From positions 1-32,616 of the forward strand of contig NZ_LATL02000114.1 in assembly GCF_000972705.2 (NCBI RefSeq): DNA of 32,616 nucleotides, written 5' to 3'. Numbering within the stretch: the stretch's first letter is position 1; every line of letters starts with the position of its first letter. Position numbers and translations under genes: made by a program. Below, in pieces: positions 10,300-18,000 of this stretch. Below the pieces are notes generated by a model, which worked only from the letters and a program-made list of their open reading frames with translations, did not search any database and was not told where the DNA came from. Origin of the DNA: Limnoraphis robusta CS-951 (GTDB taxonomy: Bacteria; Cyanobacteriota; Cyanobacteriia; Cyanobacteriales; Microcoleaceae).

Positions 10300-11646
10300 T
10301 TAACCGCAAATTTGTTCCAAAGTTGTGGTAAACTGAGGATAGGAAATCGAAGCAGCTTCGGCTCGACCAATGGTGGTTTTTCCACGGGCTTTTAACGCGG
10401 CGATCGCTAAACTCATCGCAATTCGATGATCGGTATAACTATCAACTTCCGCCCCGGTTAAAGCCGTTCCGCCGACAATTTCCATCCCATCGGGTAACTC
10501 GGTAATTTTCGCCCCCATGCGGTTTAATTCCGCCGCCATCACAGTAATGCGATCGCTTTCTTTGACTCGCAATTCTTCCGCATCTCGAATAATGGTTGTT
10601 CCTTGTGCAGAAGTTGCCGCAACTGCTAAAATTGGAATCTCATCAATTAATCGAGGAATTAACGAGCCTTCTAGAGTACAAGCTTTCAATGGGCTGTATT
10701 TTACTCGTAAATCAGCGACAGGTTCTCCGGCGACTTCCCGTTGATTTTCCGGTTGAATATCCGCCCCCATCATCGCCAAAGCGTCTAAAATTCCGGTACG
10801 AGTTGGGTTCACGCCCACATTTTCCACCAACAACTCCGAACCGGGAACAATCGCCCCAGCAACCAGCCAAAACGCGGCTGAACTAATGTCCCCCGGAACC
10901 ACAACGGGTTGACCCTGTAACGTTGCTGGCCCTGTTACCGTCACGCTATGGGTCTGTGGATCAACTTTCACCGTCGCCCCAAACGCCCGTAACATCCGTT
11001 CACTGTGATCTCGCGATAACGCAGGTTCCGTCACCGTTGTTTCCCCTTCCGTCATCAACCCCGCCAGCAAAATACAGGATTTGACTTGTGCGGAGGCAAT
11101 TGGCGAATTATAATGAATCGGGTTCAGGCGTTGACCTTGAATGGCTAAAGGCGCAAAAGAACCGCCCTGACGCCCCCAAATCATCGCCCCCATTTGTTGT
11201 AACGGTTTAACGACTCGATCCATCGGACGCCGGACTAAAGAATGATCTCCGGTAACAGTAAAAAAGCGATCCCGATGAGAGGCGAGAATTCCTAACATTA
11301 ACCTCAAGGTTGTTCCCGAATTTCCGGCATCTAAAATCTCAGTCGGTTCATGGAGTTGACCTAAGCCAATTCCTTGTACTTCAACCCGTTGTTCATTTAA
11401 CTCGGAAACTTGCGCTCCCAACAGAGAAAAACAACTCGCGGTACTACGCGGATCAGCGCCTAAAAGCAACCCTTCAATGGTCGTGGTTCCTGTCGCCAAA
11501 GCCCCCAACATTAACGCCCTATGGGAGATTGATTTATCTCCAGGTATACGGATAGAACCCTGTAAAGATAAACCCGATGTTGGCGGCTCAATTGTGAGAG
11601 TCTGTTGACTTTCTGAAGTTTTGGTTTCAATAATCCCAGTTAGCAT
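10300..11646 (-). CDS. aroA: 3-phosphoshikimate 1-carboxyvinyltransferase (EPSP synthase)
   Basis: A 448-residue EPSP synthase, the sixth step of the shikimate pathway: it transfers enolpyruvyl from phosphoenolpyruvate to shikimate 3-phosphate in the cytoplasm. The full length of the family is present. Visible motifs are [11 protein letters not shown] (Lys38), [12 protein letters not shown] (about 105-116), SAQVKS (about 185-190), SRDHSERML (about 211-219), NPTRTG, and [15 protein letters not shown] with the substrate-binding aspartate. GDK, SAQxK, RxHxE and NxTR together are the set described for class II enzymes. The glycine of GNSGT, which is alanine in the strongly glyphosate-tolerant CP4 enzyme, is retained here. 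The gene is convergent with the giant gene and divergent from the next one, so it is probably transcribed alone. An N-terminal extension of about 25 residues precedes the conserved core. Confidence 0.97.
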   Translation of the reverse strand: MLTGIIETKTSESQQTLTIEPPTSGLSLQGSIRIPGDKSISHRALMLGALATGTTTIEGLLLGADPRSTASCFSLLGAQVSELNEQRVEVQGIGLGQLHEPTEILDAGNSGTTLRLMLGILASHRDRFFTVTGDHSLVRRPMDRVVKPLQQMGAMIWGRQGGSFAPLAIQGQRLNPIHYNSPIASAQVKSCILLAGLMTEGETTVTEPALSRDHSERMLRAFGATVKVDPQTHSVTVTGPATLQGQPVVVPGDISSAAFWLVAGAIVPGSELLVENVGVNPTRTGILDALAMMGADIQPENQREVAGEPVADLRVKYSPLKACTLEGSLIPRLIDEIPILAVAATSAQGTTIIRDAEELRVKESDRITVMAAELNRMGAKITELPDGMEIVGGTALTGAEVDSYTDHRIAMSLAIAALKARGKTTIGRAEAASISYPQFTTTLEQICG

Positions 11647-11700
11647 AGGATAAGAATAGGATGGATTTCCCTAGTCATCCTACCGCTTTCCTTGTACTAA

Positions 11701-12231
11701 ATGACAACTAAGACTGGGGATTTACGGTTAATCATAAAGCATATGCTAACACATTCTCGCAAACCTGTAAGTCTTTCTGTCGTTTCAGTGGACTTACCCG
11801 TGCGATCGCTCGTGGAAACAGCAGCAACCCTCTATCAAAGAGATCACGAACAATTTCATTTGCTGTTACATGAACCCGAAATTTTTGACTGGGAACCTGA
11901 TACAATTAACGCCGAACCCAAGCCCACAACGCCCCACAAACCCCGGTTGTTGTGGCTAGAAGTTTCCCCCTATCGAGCCGTTATGACCATGCAGGGAAAT
12001 AGCAAATATAGCTATCGTCATTTGTGGCAAAAAGGGATGTATGGGATTAGTCGTTATTATTTACAAACGGACTCGGAAACCGTTCCAAGTCAATTTAGAC
12101 TTCGTAATTTTACTCGCAACTTAGAATTAATTGGTTCTCCCTTACCCGAATCTCTGCGACTAGAATACGAACTTTGGTCAGAAAAATTACAACTCGGTCG
12201 TTATGTTTTGAGTCTAGAAATTCATCATTAA
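11701..12231 (+). CDS. Conserved hypothetical protein, 176 aa
   Basis: I do not recognise a family. The protein is soluble, has no signal peptide or membrane segment, and is rich in aromatic and charged residues. The central part contains RLLWLEVSPYRAVMTMQGN and a YGISRYYLQ segment, and the C-terminus is PESLRLEYELWSEKLQLGRY. It looks like a compact folded protein, not a chance ORF, because coding bias is even and the frame is open for the whole gene. Two ATG starts are possible, 11701 and 11743, and neither has a clear Shine-Dalgarno sequence; the longer is given. It is divergent from aroA with only 54 bp between, so the two promoters must lie close together. The 3' end runs straight into the heptanucleotide repeat region. 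Confidence 0.75.
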   Translation: MTTKTGDLRLIIKHMLTHSRKPVSLSVVSVDLPVRSLVETAATLYQRDHEQFHLLLHEPEIFDWEPDTINAEPKPTTPHKPRLLWLEVSPYRAVMTMQGNSKYSYRHLWQKGMYGISRYYLQTDSETVPSQFRLRNFTRNLELIGSPLPESLRLEYELWSEKLQLGRYVLSLEIHH

Positions 12232-12257
12232 AAAAGGCAAGAGGCAAGAGTTTTGTA

Positions 12258-12470
12258 AGGGCGGGTTCATTACAGTTTACAGTTTACAGTTTACAGTGAC
12301 CAGCTTTTACAGTTTACAGTTTACAGTTTACAGTTTACAGTTTTTACAGTTTACAGTTTACAGTTATTAGTTATTAGTTACCAGTTTTTACAGTTATCAC
12401 TGGTTACTGTTCACTGTTCACTGGTCACTGTTCACTGGTCACTGGTTACTGTTCACTGGTCACTGTTAGA
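12258..12470. repeat. Mosaic of heptanucleotide tandem repeats (STRR-like)
   Basis: The stretch starts with GGGCGGGTT and continues as runs of TTTACAG (several arrays between about 12269 and 12365), TTATTAG twice, then alternating seven-base units of the TGTTCAC and TGGTCAC type to about 12470. The common period of seven matches the short tandemly repeated repetitive (STRR) sequences known from filamentous cyanobacteria. The array overlaps the 3' end of the lipoprotein gene on the minus strand. The 14-mer ACAGTGACCAGCTT within it recurs at 22816-22829. Confidence 0.9.
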
Positions 12471-12959
12471 GTTGGGTTCTTCGGGTTTTAGAGACTCAGG
12501 CGGACAATATTTAGTCATCTCCGCCATCAGTTTCTCGGCTTTTTCACTAATCGGATTTGTTCGTTGACTGATTTGATTGACCTTCTCGATTGATTTGGCT
12601 AATTCGGCACGACCTTCTAGGCTAATCGGTGTTTTTTCTCCCGCTTCTAATGCTTGACCCATTTCGTTAAGAACCACTGCAAATTCACGAAAGACTTCTG
12701 TAAAACCTAAGCGAATTTTCTTCAGTTTACCTTTAGTTAAATAAAGTTTCTGCATCTGATCCGCAACAAGATTCAGTTCTTGTGCTAATCTAAGGGTTGT
12801 TGCGCTGTTATCTTGGTTATTCGGAACAGCGATCGCCAAGTTTCCTTGGTCTACAACCTCCATCAGCTTACGACATTGATCCTGGCGATTTCCCGCACAA
12901 CCTACGATCACGACAGCCATCGTCAAGAACGTCACCACTCGTCTAACATTAAAATCCAT
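12453..12959 (-). CDS. Putative small lipoprotein, 168 aa
   Basis: The N-terminus has basic residues (NVRR), a hydrophobic segment and a lipobox IVGC with Cys21, followed by AGN, so export and lipid anchoring are predicted. The mature part is mostly helical and hydrophilic, with predicted amphipathic helices (for example LRLAQELNLVADQMQKLYL and ELAKSIEKVNQIS), a second cysteine pattern QDQCRKL near the start and KYCPPE near the end. No family is recognised. The start is well supported: GTGTGAGGAG sits at 12965-12974 on the minus strand, five bases before the ATG. The last codons and the stop TGA lie in the GTGACCAGTGA unit of the neighbouring repeat array, so the native end may have been replaced by repeat expansion. 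The frame is otherwise intact. Confidence 0.8.
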   Translation of the reverse strand: MDFNVRRVVTFLTMAVVIVGCAGNRQDQCRKLMEVVDQGNLAIAVPNNQDNSATTLRLAQELNLVADQMQKLYLTKGKLKKIRLGFTEVFREFAVVLNEMGQALEAGEKTPISLEGRAELAKSIEKVNQISQRTNPISEKAEKLMAEMTKYCPPESLKPEEPNSNSDQ

Positions 12960-12976
12960 TGAAGCTCCTCACACAA
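12960..12976 (-). promoter_or_regulatory. Ribosome binding site complementary to the Yfr1 core
   Basis: Read on the minus strand, the leader just before the lipoprotein ATG is GTGTGAGGAG followed by CTTCA. It contains a strong Shine-Dalgarno GAGGAG. The ten bases are also exactly complementary to CUCCUCACAC, ten of the eleven bases of the conserved unpaired core (ACUCCUCACAC) of the cyanobacterial small RNA Yfr1. Control by Yfr1 is inference. Confidence 0.5.
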
Positions 12977-13048
12977 CCAAAGTAGAGAGTTAATCGCTAA
13001 GAACCCCCAAATTACCGCTTGAGTTCTGCATCGCAAGTATGGCAAATT

Positions 13049-13885
13049 ATGAGCAGTTCAGCAAGTATCACCCAAAAGAAAACCATGTCTCAAAATACAC
13101 CCGAACCGAAAAAGGACGATAGCGGATATGTTGCCTTTGGGATTGCAATTGCGCTAGGATTCCTCGTAATGAAAGATACGATCCCGCTTTTGTTGCTGTT
13201 GGCTGGTGGAATCGCTGCGTGGCGAATCTGGAAACGTTATCACAAAAAACAGCAGGAGCAATTAACGCATCTCGATCAGGTTTTTTATCGCTTAATTCGG
13301 CAAAATGACGGTTGGATTACTCCCCTCGATTTAGCGATGAATGCTAAACTTCCGGCTGAGAATGTACGAGAATATTTAGACAAACGAGCCACTGAATTTT
13401 CCGCTCAGTTTGAAGTCACCGAACAAGGCGGAATTCTCTATTACTTCTCAACCGCTAAATCTTGGCTCCTGAGTTCAGAGGATGAGCAAATAGAGTGCTT
13501 ACAAAAACACGAGGAAAACTCAACCCTTCCCCCTTCTCAACCGCCTGAACCCCCTCAATCTGAATCGGCTAAAAAGAATGAAGTGGCGTTATTTCCGGTT
13601 CCCCCTGCTTCAACTAAACTCCCCCTCGAAATTCCCAACTCTCTGAATCAATTAGAACTCGCCAAACGGTTAAACGTTCATCCCAGTACCTTGAGTAAAT
13701 GGAAAACTAAACCGCAGTTTATAGACTGGATTCGTCAAAAAGATCCTGATAACATCACTTGGAAATATTCTGAAAAAACCAAACGATTTGATCGGGTTTT
13801 CCAGTCAAATACTTCATCCAAAGATAATCCATTTTTGAGTCAAAATAAACTTGAAAATACTCCTAAAAAACGTCAAGCTAATTAA
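13049..13885 (+). CDS. Membrane-anchored protein with winged-helix-like and C-terminal HTH segments
   Basis: About 278 residues from the ATG at 13049; an in-frame TTG at 13019 and an ATG at 13085 are alternatives and none has a good Shine-Dalgarno. After a short polar start come two close hydrophobic stretches (YVAFGIAIALGFLV and IPLLLLLAGGIAAW), then a basic segment WKRYHKKQQ that should face the cytoplasm. A region DQVFYRLIRQNDGWITPLDLA..AKLPAENVREYLDKRA reads like a winged-helix domain. A proline-rich linker follows, and then NQLELAKRLNVHPSTLSKW, a clear helix-turn-helix. DNA binding by a membrane-tethered protein is therefore inferred; no target is visible. Only 18 bp separate it from the next gene, so the two are probably co-transcribed. 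The function is otherwise unknown. Confidence 0.75.
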   Translation: MSSSASITQKKTMSQNTPEPKKDDSGYVAFGIAIALGFLVMKDTIPLLLLLAGGIAAWRIWKRYHKKQQEQLTHLDQVFYRLIRQNDGWITPLDLAMNAKLPAENVREYLDKRATEFSAQFEVTEQGGILYYFSTAKSWLLSSEDEQIECLQKHEENSTLPPSQPPEPPQSESAKKNEVALFPVPPASTKLPLEIPNSLNQLELAKRLNVHPSTLSKWKTKPQFIDWIRQKDPDNITWKYSEKTKRFDRVFQSNTSSKDNPFLSQNKLENTPKKRQAN

Positions 13886-13903
13886 TATTAATGATCAAAA
13901 ATA

Positions 13904-14734
13904 ATGATTGATAATCCTTCGATTATAATTTTTGATACCACCCTGCGAGACGGAGAACTCACTCCAGGCGTTCACTTTACTCGAGAGAATAAAGTGAAAA
14001 TCGCTCAACAACTTGAGGAAATGGGAGTTGATACAATAGAAGTGGGATATCCGGGAACATACACAAAAGATATTGATGATATTATTGCGGTTTCTCAGGT
14101 TATTAAAAACTCGACAATTTGTGCGTTAGCAGGTTCTCAAGAAGCGGAAATTCAGCAAGCTGCAAAAGCCTTAGAAAAAGCTGATAAAAGCTGTATTAAT
14201 ATTTATACCCTAGTTAATCTCAATTCATCTTCAAAAAACGTTGATAAAAACTCAGTCTTATCAACCATTCATCAACAGATTTCACAAGCAAAAAACTCTT
14301 GTTCTCTAGTTCAATGGACGGCGTTTGATGCAACGCGCAGTGAGATTAATTTTTTGGGCGAAGCGGTTCAAATGGCTATCGAAAGCGGTGCTAAAATCAT
14401 CAGCATTCCTGATAGTTTAGGTGTGGCTGAACCCGAAGATTTTTATCACTTACTTGAAAATCTTTATCAAAATATCCCCCAACTCCAACAAGTAACGGTT
14501 TCCGTTCACTGTCACGATGACTTCGGAAAAGCCGTAGAAAATTCTCTCCTGGCGCTAAACTTAGGCGTGCGTCAAATCGAATGCGCGGTTAACGGTTTGG
14601 GAGCCAGAAAAGGAAATGCCAACTTAGGGGAAATTATAGATAAAATAAAATCTCATCAATCCTATTATACATCAATAAACTCTCATTTTATCCCAAAAAT
14701 TTCTGAATTAATAAATAATATCATGTACGGATAA
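13904..14734 (+). CDS. Short HMGL-like TIM-barrel enzyme of the isopropylmalate/homocitrate synthase family
   Basis: A 276-residue protein that matches the catalytic barrel of 2-isopropylmalate, homocitrate and related acyl-CoA/2-oxoacid condensing enzymes. Visible landmarks are IFDTTLRDGELTPGV at the start, WTAFDATRSEINFL, ISIPDSLGVAEPEDF, the metal-binding HxH in VSVHCHDDFGKAVEN and NGLGARKGNANL. It ends soon after the barrel: the C-terminal regulatory domain of LeuA (total about 530 residues) and the accessory subdomains of NifV-type enzymes (about 380) are missing, while the frame ends cleanly with TAA and shows no broken remainder downstream. The usual glutamate of NGxGERxGN is alanine here (GLGARKGN). 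Substrate is unknown; homocitrate-like, chain-elongation or specialised-metabolite roles are all possible. It is probably in an operon with the HTH gene. Confidence 0.85.
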   Translation: MIDNPSIIIFDTTLRDGELTPGVHFTRENKVKIAQQLEEMGVDTIEVGYPGTYTKDIDDIIAVSQVIKNSTICALAGSQEAEIQQAAKALEKADKSCINIYTLVNLNSSSKNVDKNSVLSTIHQQISQAKNSCSLVQWTAFDATRSEINFLGEAVQMAIESGAKIISIPDSLGVAEPEDFYHLLENLYQNIPQLQQVTVSVHCHDDFGKAVENSLLALNLGVRQIECAVNGLGARKGNANLGEIIDKIKSHQSYYTSINSHFIPKISELINNIMYG

Positions 14735-14791
14735 TGAGTGATAAAAAACTTTCTCATAATCCGACTCTTTCTTCTTCTTTATTTCCTCCTG

Positions 14792-14819
14792 TCTCCTGAC
14801 TCCTGACTCCTGACTCCTC
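14792..14819. repeat. Heptanucleotide tandem repeat CTCCTGA
   Basis: Three full copies of CTCCTGA and part of a fourth. This is a short STRR-type array in the convergent spacer between the LeuA-like gene and the Spy-like gene. Confidence 0.85.
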
Positions 14820-14862
14820 TGTCGTTTATTTATAACTGTTCAACCGGACATGATATAAAATA

Positions 14863-14883
14863 AGGGCGCAAAACTTTTGCACC
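14863..14883 (-). terminator. Possible terminator of the Spy-like gene
   Basis: A 21-base near-palindrome with arms GGGCGCAAAA and TTTTGCACCC around a single C (one mismatch). Reading on the minus strand it is followed by TTATTTTAT, so it could end transcription of the gene at 14966-15400. Confidence 0.45.
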
Positions 14884-14965
14884 CAAAAATTGGCTAACTG
14901 TCGAAAAGTTTACACACTACGAAGGATTGTTGAGGATCATTGAGGATGGTGATAGGATTGTATTT

Positions 14966-15400
14966 CTATTGTTGTGCTTGACGTCCTCCCCGACCTCCTC
15001 GACCTTGCCAGTTTCGTTCCGGCTTCAATTCTGCTAATTTCGCTCGTTGTTCCGTCGTTAAAACCTCACGAATTTCTAACATCGCTTCAAAACGTTGATT
15101 TCCCATTTGTTGATGTAACTGTTGAATTTGTTGGTGTTGTTGACGCAATTGATCCGCACTGGCGTTACTAGCTTGAAGCGATCGCATTTGTTCCATAGCC
15201 GCCTGCATTTGTTGACGCAAACCTTCTGAAGACGCTTTACGCTGTTCTTGAATACTATCAATTTGTTGTTGTTGTTCCGCAGAAAGATTAAGCTGTTCAA
15301 ACATCCGACCCATGCGATCGCCCGGTTCAGCCAAAGCATTCCCCGCAAACGGTAAAAATAAAGCTACAGTCGTCGCACAAAGCAAATTCCGAATCTTCAT
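14966..15400 (-). CDS. Spy/CpxP-like periplasmic protein (LTXXQ motif)
   Basis: A 144-residue protein with a signal peptide (basic KIRN, hydrophobic core, predicted cleavage after GNALA at about residue 24). The mature part is Gln/Met-rich and helical with two LTxxQ-type motifs: LNLSAEQQQQI near the start and LTTEQRAKL near the end, the mark of the Spy/CpxP chaperone family of the envelope. The tail is Gly/Arg-rich (GRGGRGGRQAQQ). In proteobacteria such proteins bind misfolded periplasmic proteins and damp a Cpx-type two-component system. Here the gene is divergent from a sensor kinase/response regulator pair with about 230 bp between, which suggests it is a target or modulator of that pair. 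That link is inferred from position only. Confidence 0.85.
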   Translation of the reverse strand: MKIRNLLCATTVALFLPFAGNALAEPGDRMGRMFEQLNLSAEQQQQIDSIQEQRKASSEGLRQQMQAAMEQMRSLQASNASADQLRQQHQQIQQLHQQMGNQRFEAMLEIREVLTTEQRAKLAELKPERNWQGRGGRGGRQAQQ

Positions 15401-15631
15401 AAAACCAACCTCTAAATTGTAGTGAATTCACGCTTGGTTCGTGATATTCTTATCGTATAACTCAACCCGCAGCGATCGCCTGGATCAAAGTTACTAAATC
15501 TTTCTGAGTCTAAAGTATTATCCGATCTGTGACTTTGGTACTACTCCACCCCAATAATAGAAGTATTTTGATCGATGTCTCTCGAAAAAACTCACTCTAT
15601 ACTAATGAGTAACCCTTAGATTATTGCAGCT
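15401..15631. promoter_or_regulatory. Divergent promoter region of the Spy-like gene and the two-component operon
   Basis: This 231-bp region should carry both divergent promoters. A TATACT hexamer at 15598-15603 lies about 30 bases before the kinase ATG and could be its -10 box; no convincing -35 box stands at standard spacing. A HIP1 octamer is present near 15472. Confidence 0.4.
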
Positions 15632-17032
15632 ATGCAATGGTTTCGCAAACACAATCATCCCTTTCGTTTACTCCTTTACCTGGAATGGATTTTACTCGCC
15701 ATTGCGGTACTGACAGCCTTTAGTCCCTTTCCGCCACCTCCTAGCGCAAAATTCTCCCGCTACCCTCACGAACATCGCCCGCCCCTTGAACGTCAATTTA
15801 ACCCAGATCGAAATTTCAACCCCAATTATCGCCCCCCCAGACGTGATTTTCCTCGCCGTAATCGCCGAAAAAAACCCCTATTTCCCCTCGGTTTTTTCGC
15901 GAGTATTGCAGCTTTAGGATTAATTGGGTTGAGATTACCTTTAAATCAACGTTCATCAACGATTAAAGGACTCTATACTGCTTTAGGGTTTGGACTCAGT
16001 TGGTTAGCGGTATTCTGTGGAAGTCCGGGTGCGAGTTTTCTATCTGCATTATTGCTGGTTGTTGTAATTCGGGCTTGTGTTTTGTTTCCTTGGCGGGGTC
16101 GAGTTGTTGTTGCTTTTTTTGCCTATCTGTTTTTTCTGGTGTTAATGTTTTTGCGAGTTCGTCCAGTTGGAATTCCGCTCATTAACAACAGCCTATCGAC
16201 TGCTTCTGAAAACCCCATTCCTGAATCTTGGCGCTGGGTTGTCTTTAGTTTAACATTAAATTCTGCTTTATTGTTTGGATTTGTCTTAATTTTTGTGGTG
16301 TTATTAGTCGGAACGTTACTGTCAGAAAAACAAAGCCGACAAGAACTTGCTCAAGCCAACCAACGCTTAAGAGAATACGCAATCTTAGCAGAAGATCGCG
16401 CTATTTTACAAGAACGTAACCGCATTGCACGAGAAATTCACGACTCCGTTGGACACAACCTAACCGCCCAAAGTATTCAACTCGAAAATGCCCAAATGTG
16501 GCTTCAAACTGACCCAGAAAAAGCAGAAGAACATCTAGACAAAGCCCGAAAACTCGGTCGAAATGCCCTTCAAGAAGTGCGTCAATCTGTCGCCAAATTG
16601 CGATCGCATCCATTAAAAGGTCAATCTTTAGAAACAGCTTTATCTAAACTCCTCCAACAATTTCAACAAACCACTCAAATTCAGTTAACATCCGATATTT
16701 ATTTAATTCACGCTGCGGCGACAGATGTAGAAATCACCCTATATCGAGTCATCCAAGAAGCCTTAACAAATATCTCTAAACATAGTCAAGCGACAAAAGT
16801 TGAGTTATCATTGATAGAACATCCTTTGAGAATCGAACTCACCATAGAAGATAATGGTTTCGGGTTTTATCCTGAAGAAAATACAACGGGTTTTGGTTTA
16901 GAAGGAATGCGGGAACGGGTGACAGCTTTAGGAGGTTTATTTAAACTCAATAGTCAGCCAGGTCAAGGATGTAAAATAGACGTAAACATTCCCCAATTAA
17001 GAGACAATCATGATCCAAATTCTATTAGTTGA
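15632..17032 (+). CDS. Sensor histidine kinase, NarL/DesK (HisKA_3) type
   Basis: A 466-residue membrane kinase. About six hydrophobic segments are seen (roughly residues 11-30, 85-101, 112-130, 133-150, 157-174 and 204-230). Between the first two lies an unusual Pro/Arg-rich loop (31-83) with PPPP, RPPRRDFPRRNRRKK and many aromatic residues, probably extracytoplasmic. A coiled linker (about 232-255) leads to the HisKA_3 dimerisation helix ERNRIAREIHDSVGHNLTAQ with the phospho-acceptor His270. The ATP-binding domain follows, with EALTNISKHSQA (N box), DNGFGF (G1) and GFGLEGMRERV (G2). It overlaps the response regulator gene by 23 bases, a sign of translational coupling. The signal is unknown; the divergent Spy-like gene hints at envelope stress. 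Confidence 0.93.
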   Translation: MQWFRKHNHPFRLLLYLEWILLAIAVLTAFSPFPPPPSAKFSRYPHEHRPPLERQFNPDRNFNPNYRPPRRDFPRRNRRKKPLFPLGFFASIAALGLIGLRLPLNQRSSTIKGLYTALGFGLSWLAVFCGSPGASFLSALLLVVVIRACVLFPWRGRVVVAFFAYLFFLVLMFLRVRPVGIPLINNSLSTASENPIPESWRWVVFSLTLNSALLFGFVLIFVVLLVGTLLSEKQSRQELAQANQRLREYAILAEDRAILQERNRIAREIHDSVGHNLTAQSIQLENAQMWLQTDPEKAEEHLDKARKLGRNALQEVRQSVAKLRSHPLKGQSLETALSKLLQQFQQTTQIQLTSDIYLIHAAATDVEITLYRVIQEALTNISKHSQATKVELSLIEHPLRIELTIEDNGFGFYPEENTTGFGLEGMRERVTALGGLFKLNSQPGQGCKIDVNIPQLRDNHDPNSIS

Positions 17033-17669
17033 TGATCAAGGGATTATCCGCGAAGGTTTATCTAGTCTATTGCAAGCTAAACCCGATTTAGAAGTCGTTG
17101 GAGAAGCAGAAAACGGTCAAATCGCCGTAGAATTAGCCTTGAAACTTCAGCCCGATATCGTGTTAATGGATGTGCGAATGCCTGTGATGGATGGAGTAGC
17201 CGCAACCCGAGCGCTGTCTCAACAACTCCCCCAAACAAAGGTGTTAGTTTTAACGACATTTGATGATGATGAATATATCACAAAAGCGATGCAAAATGGA
17301 GCCAAAGGCTATTTACTCAAAGATACTCCCTCCGAAGAACTCGCTCAAGCCATTCGTGCCGTTTATAAAGGGTATACCCAGTTTGGCCCTGGATTATTTG
17401 AAAAAATTATTGCTACAAATACAGGCAATTTTTCCCACACCTCCCCAACAGTTACCCCAGCCGAATTCAAACTTTTAACACCCAGAGAATTAGAAGTATT
17501 ACAATTAATTAGTCGAGGATATAGTAACCGAGAAATCGCTCAAACCCTTTATATTACCGAACGAACCGTCAAAAATCATGTTTCGAGTATTTTAAGCCGT
17601 TTAAATTTACGCGATCGCACCCAAGTCGCGTTACTCGCCGCCACCCTTGATCCACCTCACTTTCAATAA
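17010..17669 (+). CDS. Response regulator, NarL/FixJ family
   Basis: A 219-residue two-domain regulator. The receiver has the acidic pair Asp8-Asp9 (LLVDDQ), phospho-acceptor Asp54 (IVLMDVRMP), Thr82/Thr83 (VLTTFDDDE) and Lys104 (YLLKDTPS). The output domain is a LuxR-type helix-turn-helix: LTPRELEVLQLISRGYSNRE, then IAQTLYITERTVKNHVSSIL. The ATG lies inside the 3' end of the kinase gene, so the two are cognate partners. The divergent Spy-like gene and its own operon are the most obvious targets, by position only. Confidence 0.95.
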   Translation: MIQILLVDDQGIIREGLSSLLQAKPDLEVVGEAENGQIAVELALKLQPDIVLMDVRMPVMDGVAATRALSQQLPQTKVLVLTTFDDDEYITKAMQNGAKGYLLKDTPSEELAQAIRAVYKGYTQFGPGLFEKIIATNTGNFSHTSPTVTPAEFKLLTPRELEVLQLISRGYSNREIAQTLYITERTVKNHVSSILSRLNLRDRTQVALLAATLDPPHFQ

Positions 17670-18000
17670 AACAAAATAGACTATCGCGTTTTCATTTGAA
17701 ATGAGAACAATAGAATTTACTAAAGACATTCATAAATTGATCTGATTGTTGTCTGCGACTTGAGAAATATTTCTACTGGATTATAGCAATTCTCACGCTC
17801 AGATCTTGAACTCTAGACAGTTTCCAACTGAGAGATTAACTATATTCCCGCCCGAATTACTACTATTGTCAGATTTTCCTGACATCATCGTTAAATAGTG
17901 GTAGAAACTAAAACTCGATGCCATAATAGCTATTACCCCTCATCTAGAAGTCACATCCTGTTGAGGGAAATGTTTTTTAACATCATCAGGGAAACGACTT
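17670..18000. other. 331-bp intergenic region with a near-palindrome and the leader of the next gene
   Basis: Just after the response regulator stop is a 21-base near-palindrome (17688-17708; arms GTTTTCATTT and AAATGAGAAC, one mismatch) that may act as a weak terminator. Near the other end a small hairpin ATGTT/AACAT (17970-17983) precedes an AGGG (about 17987) that serves as ribosome binding site for the gene at 18001. I see no gene in the rest. Confidence 0.5.

Noticed and set aside
12258..12470. CRISPR-like array
   Set aside because: The units are only seven bases long with no spacers of constant length, so this is a short tandem repeat and not CRISPR.
12965..12974. A Yfr1 gene on the plus strand, because CTCCTCACAC occurs
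   Set aside because: The flanking stem-loops of Yfr1 are missing and the site is simply the complement of a Shine-Dalgarno sequence; it is better read as a possible target.
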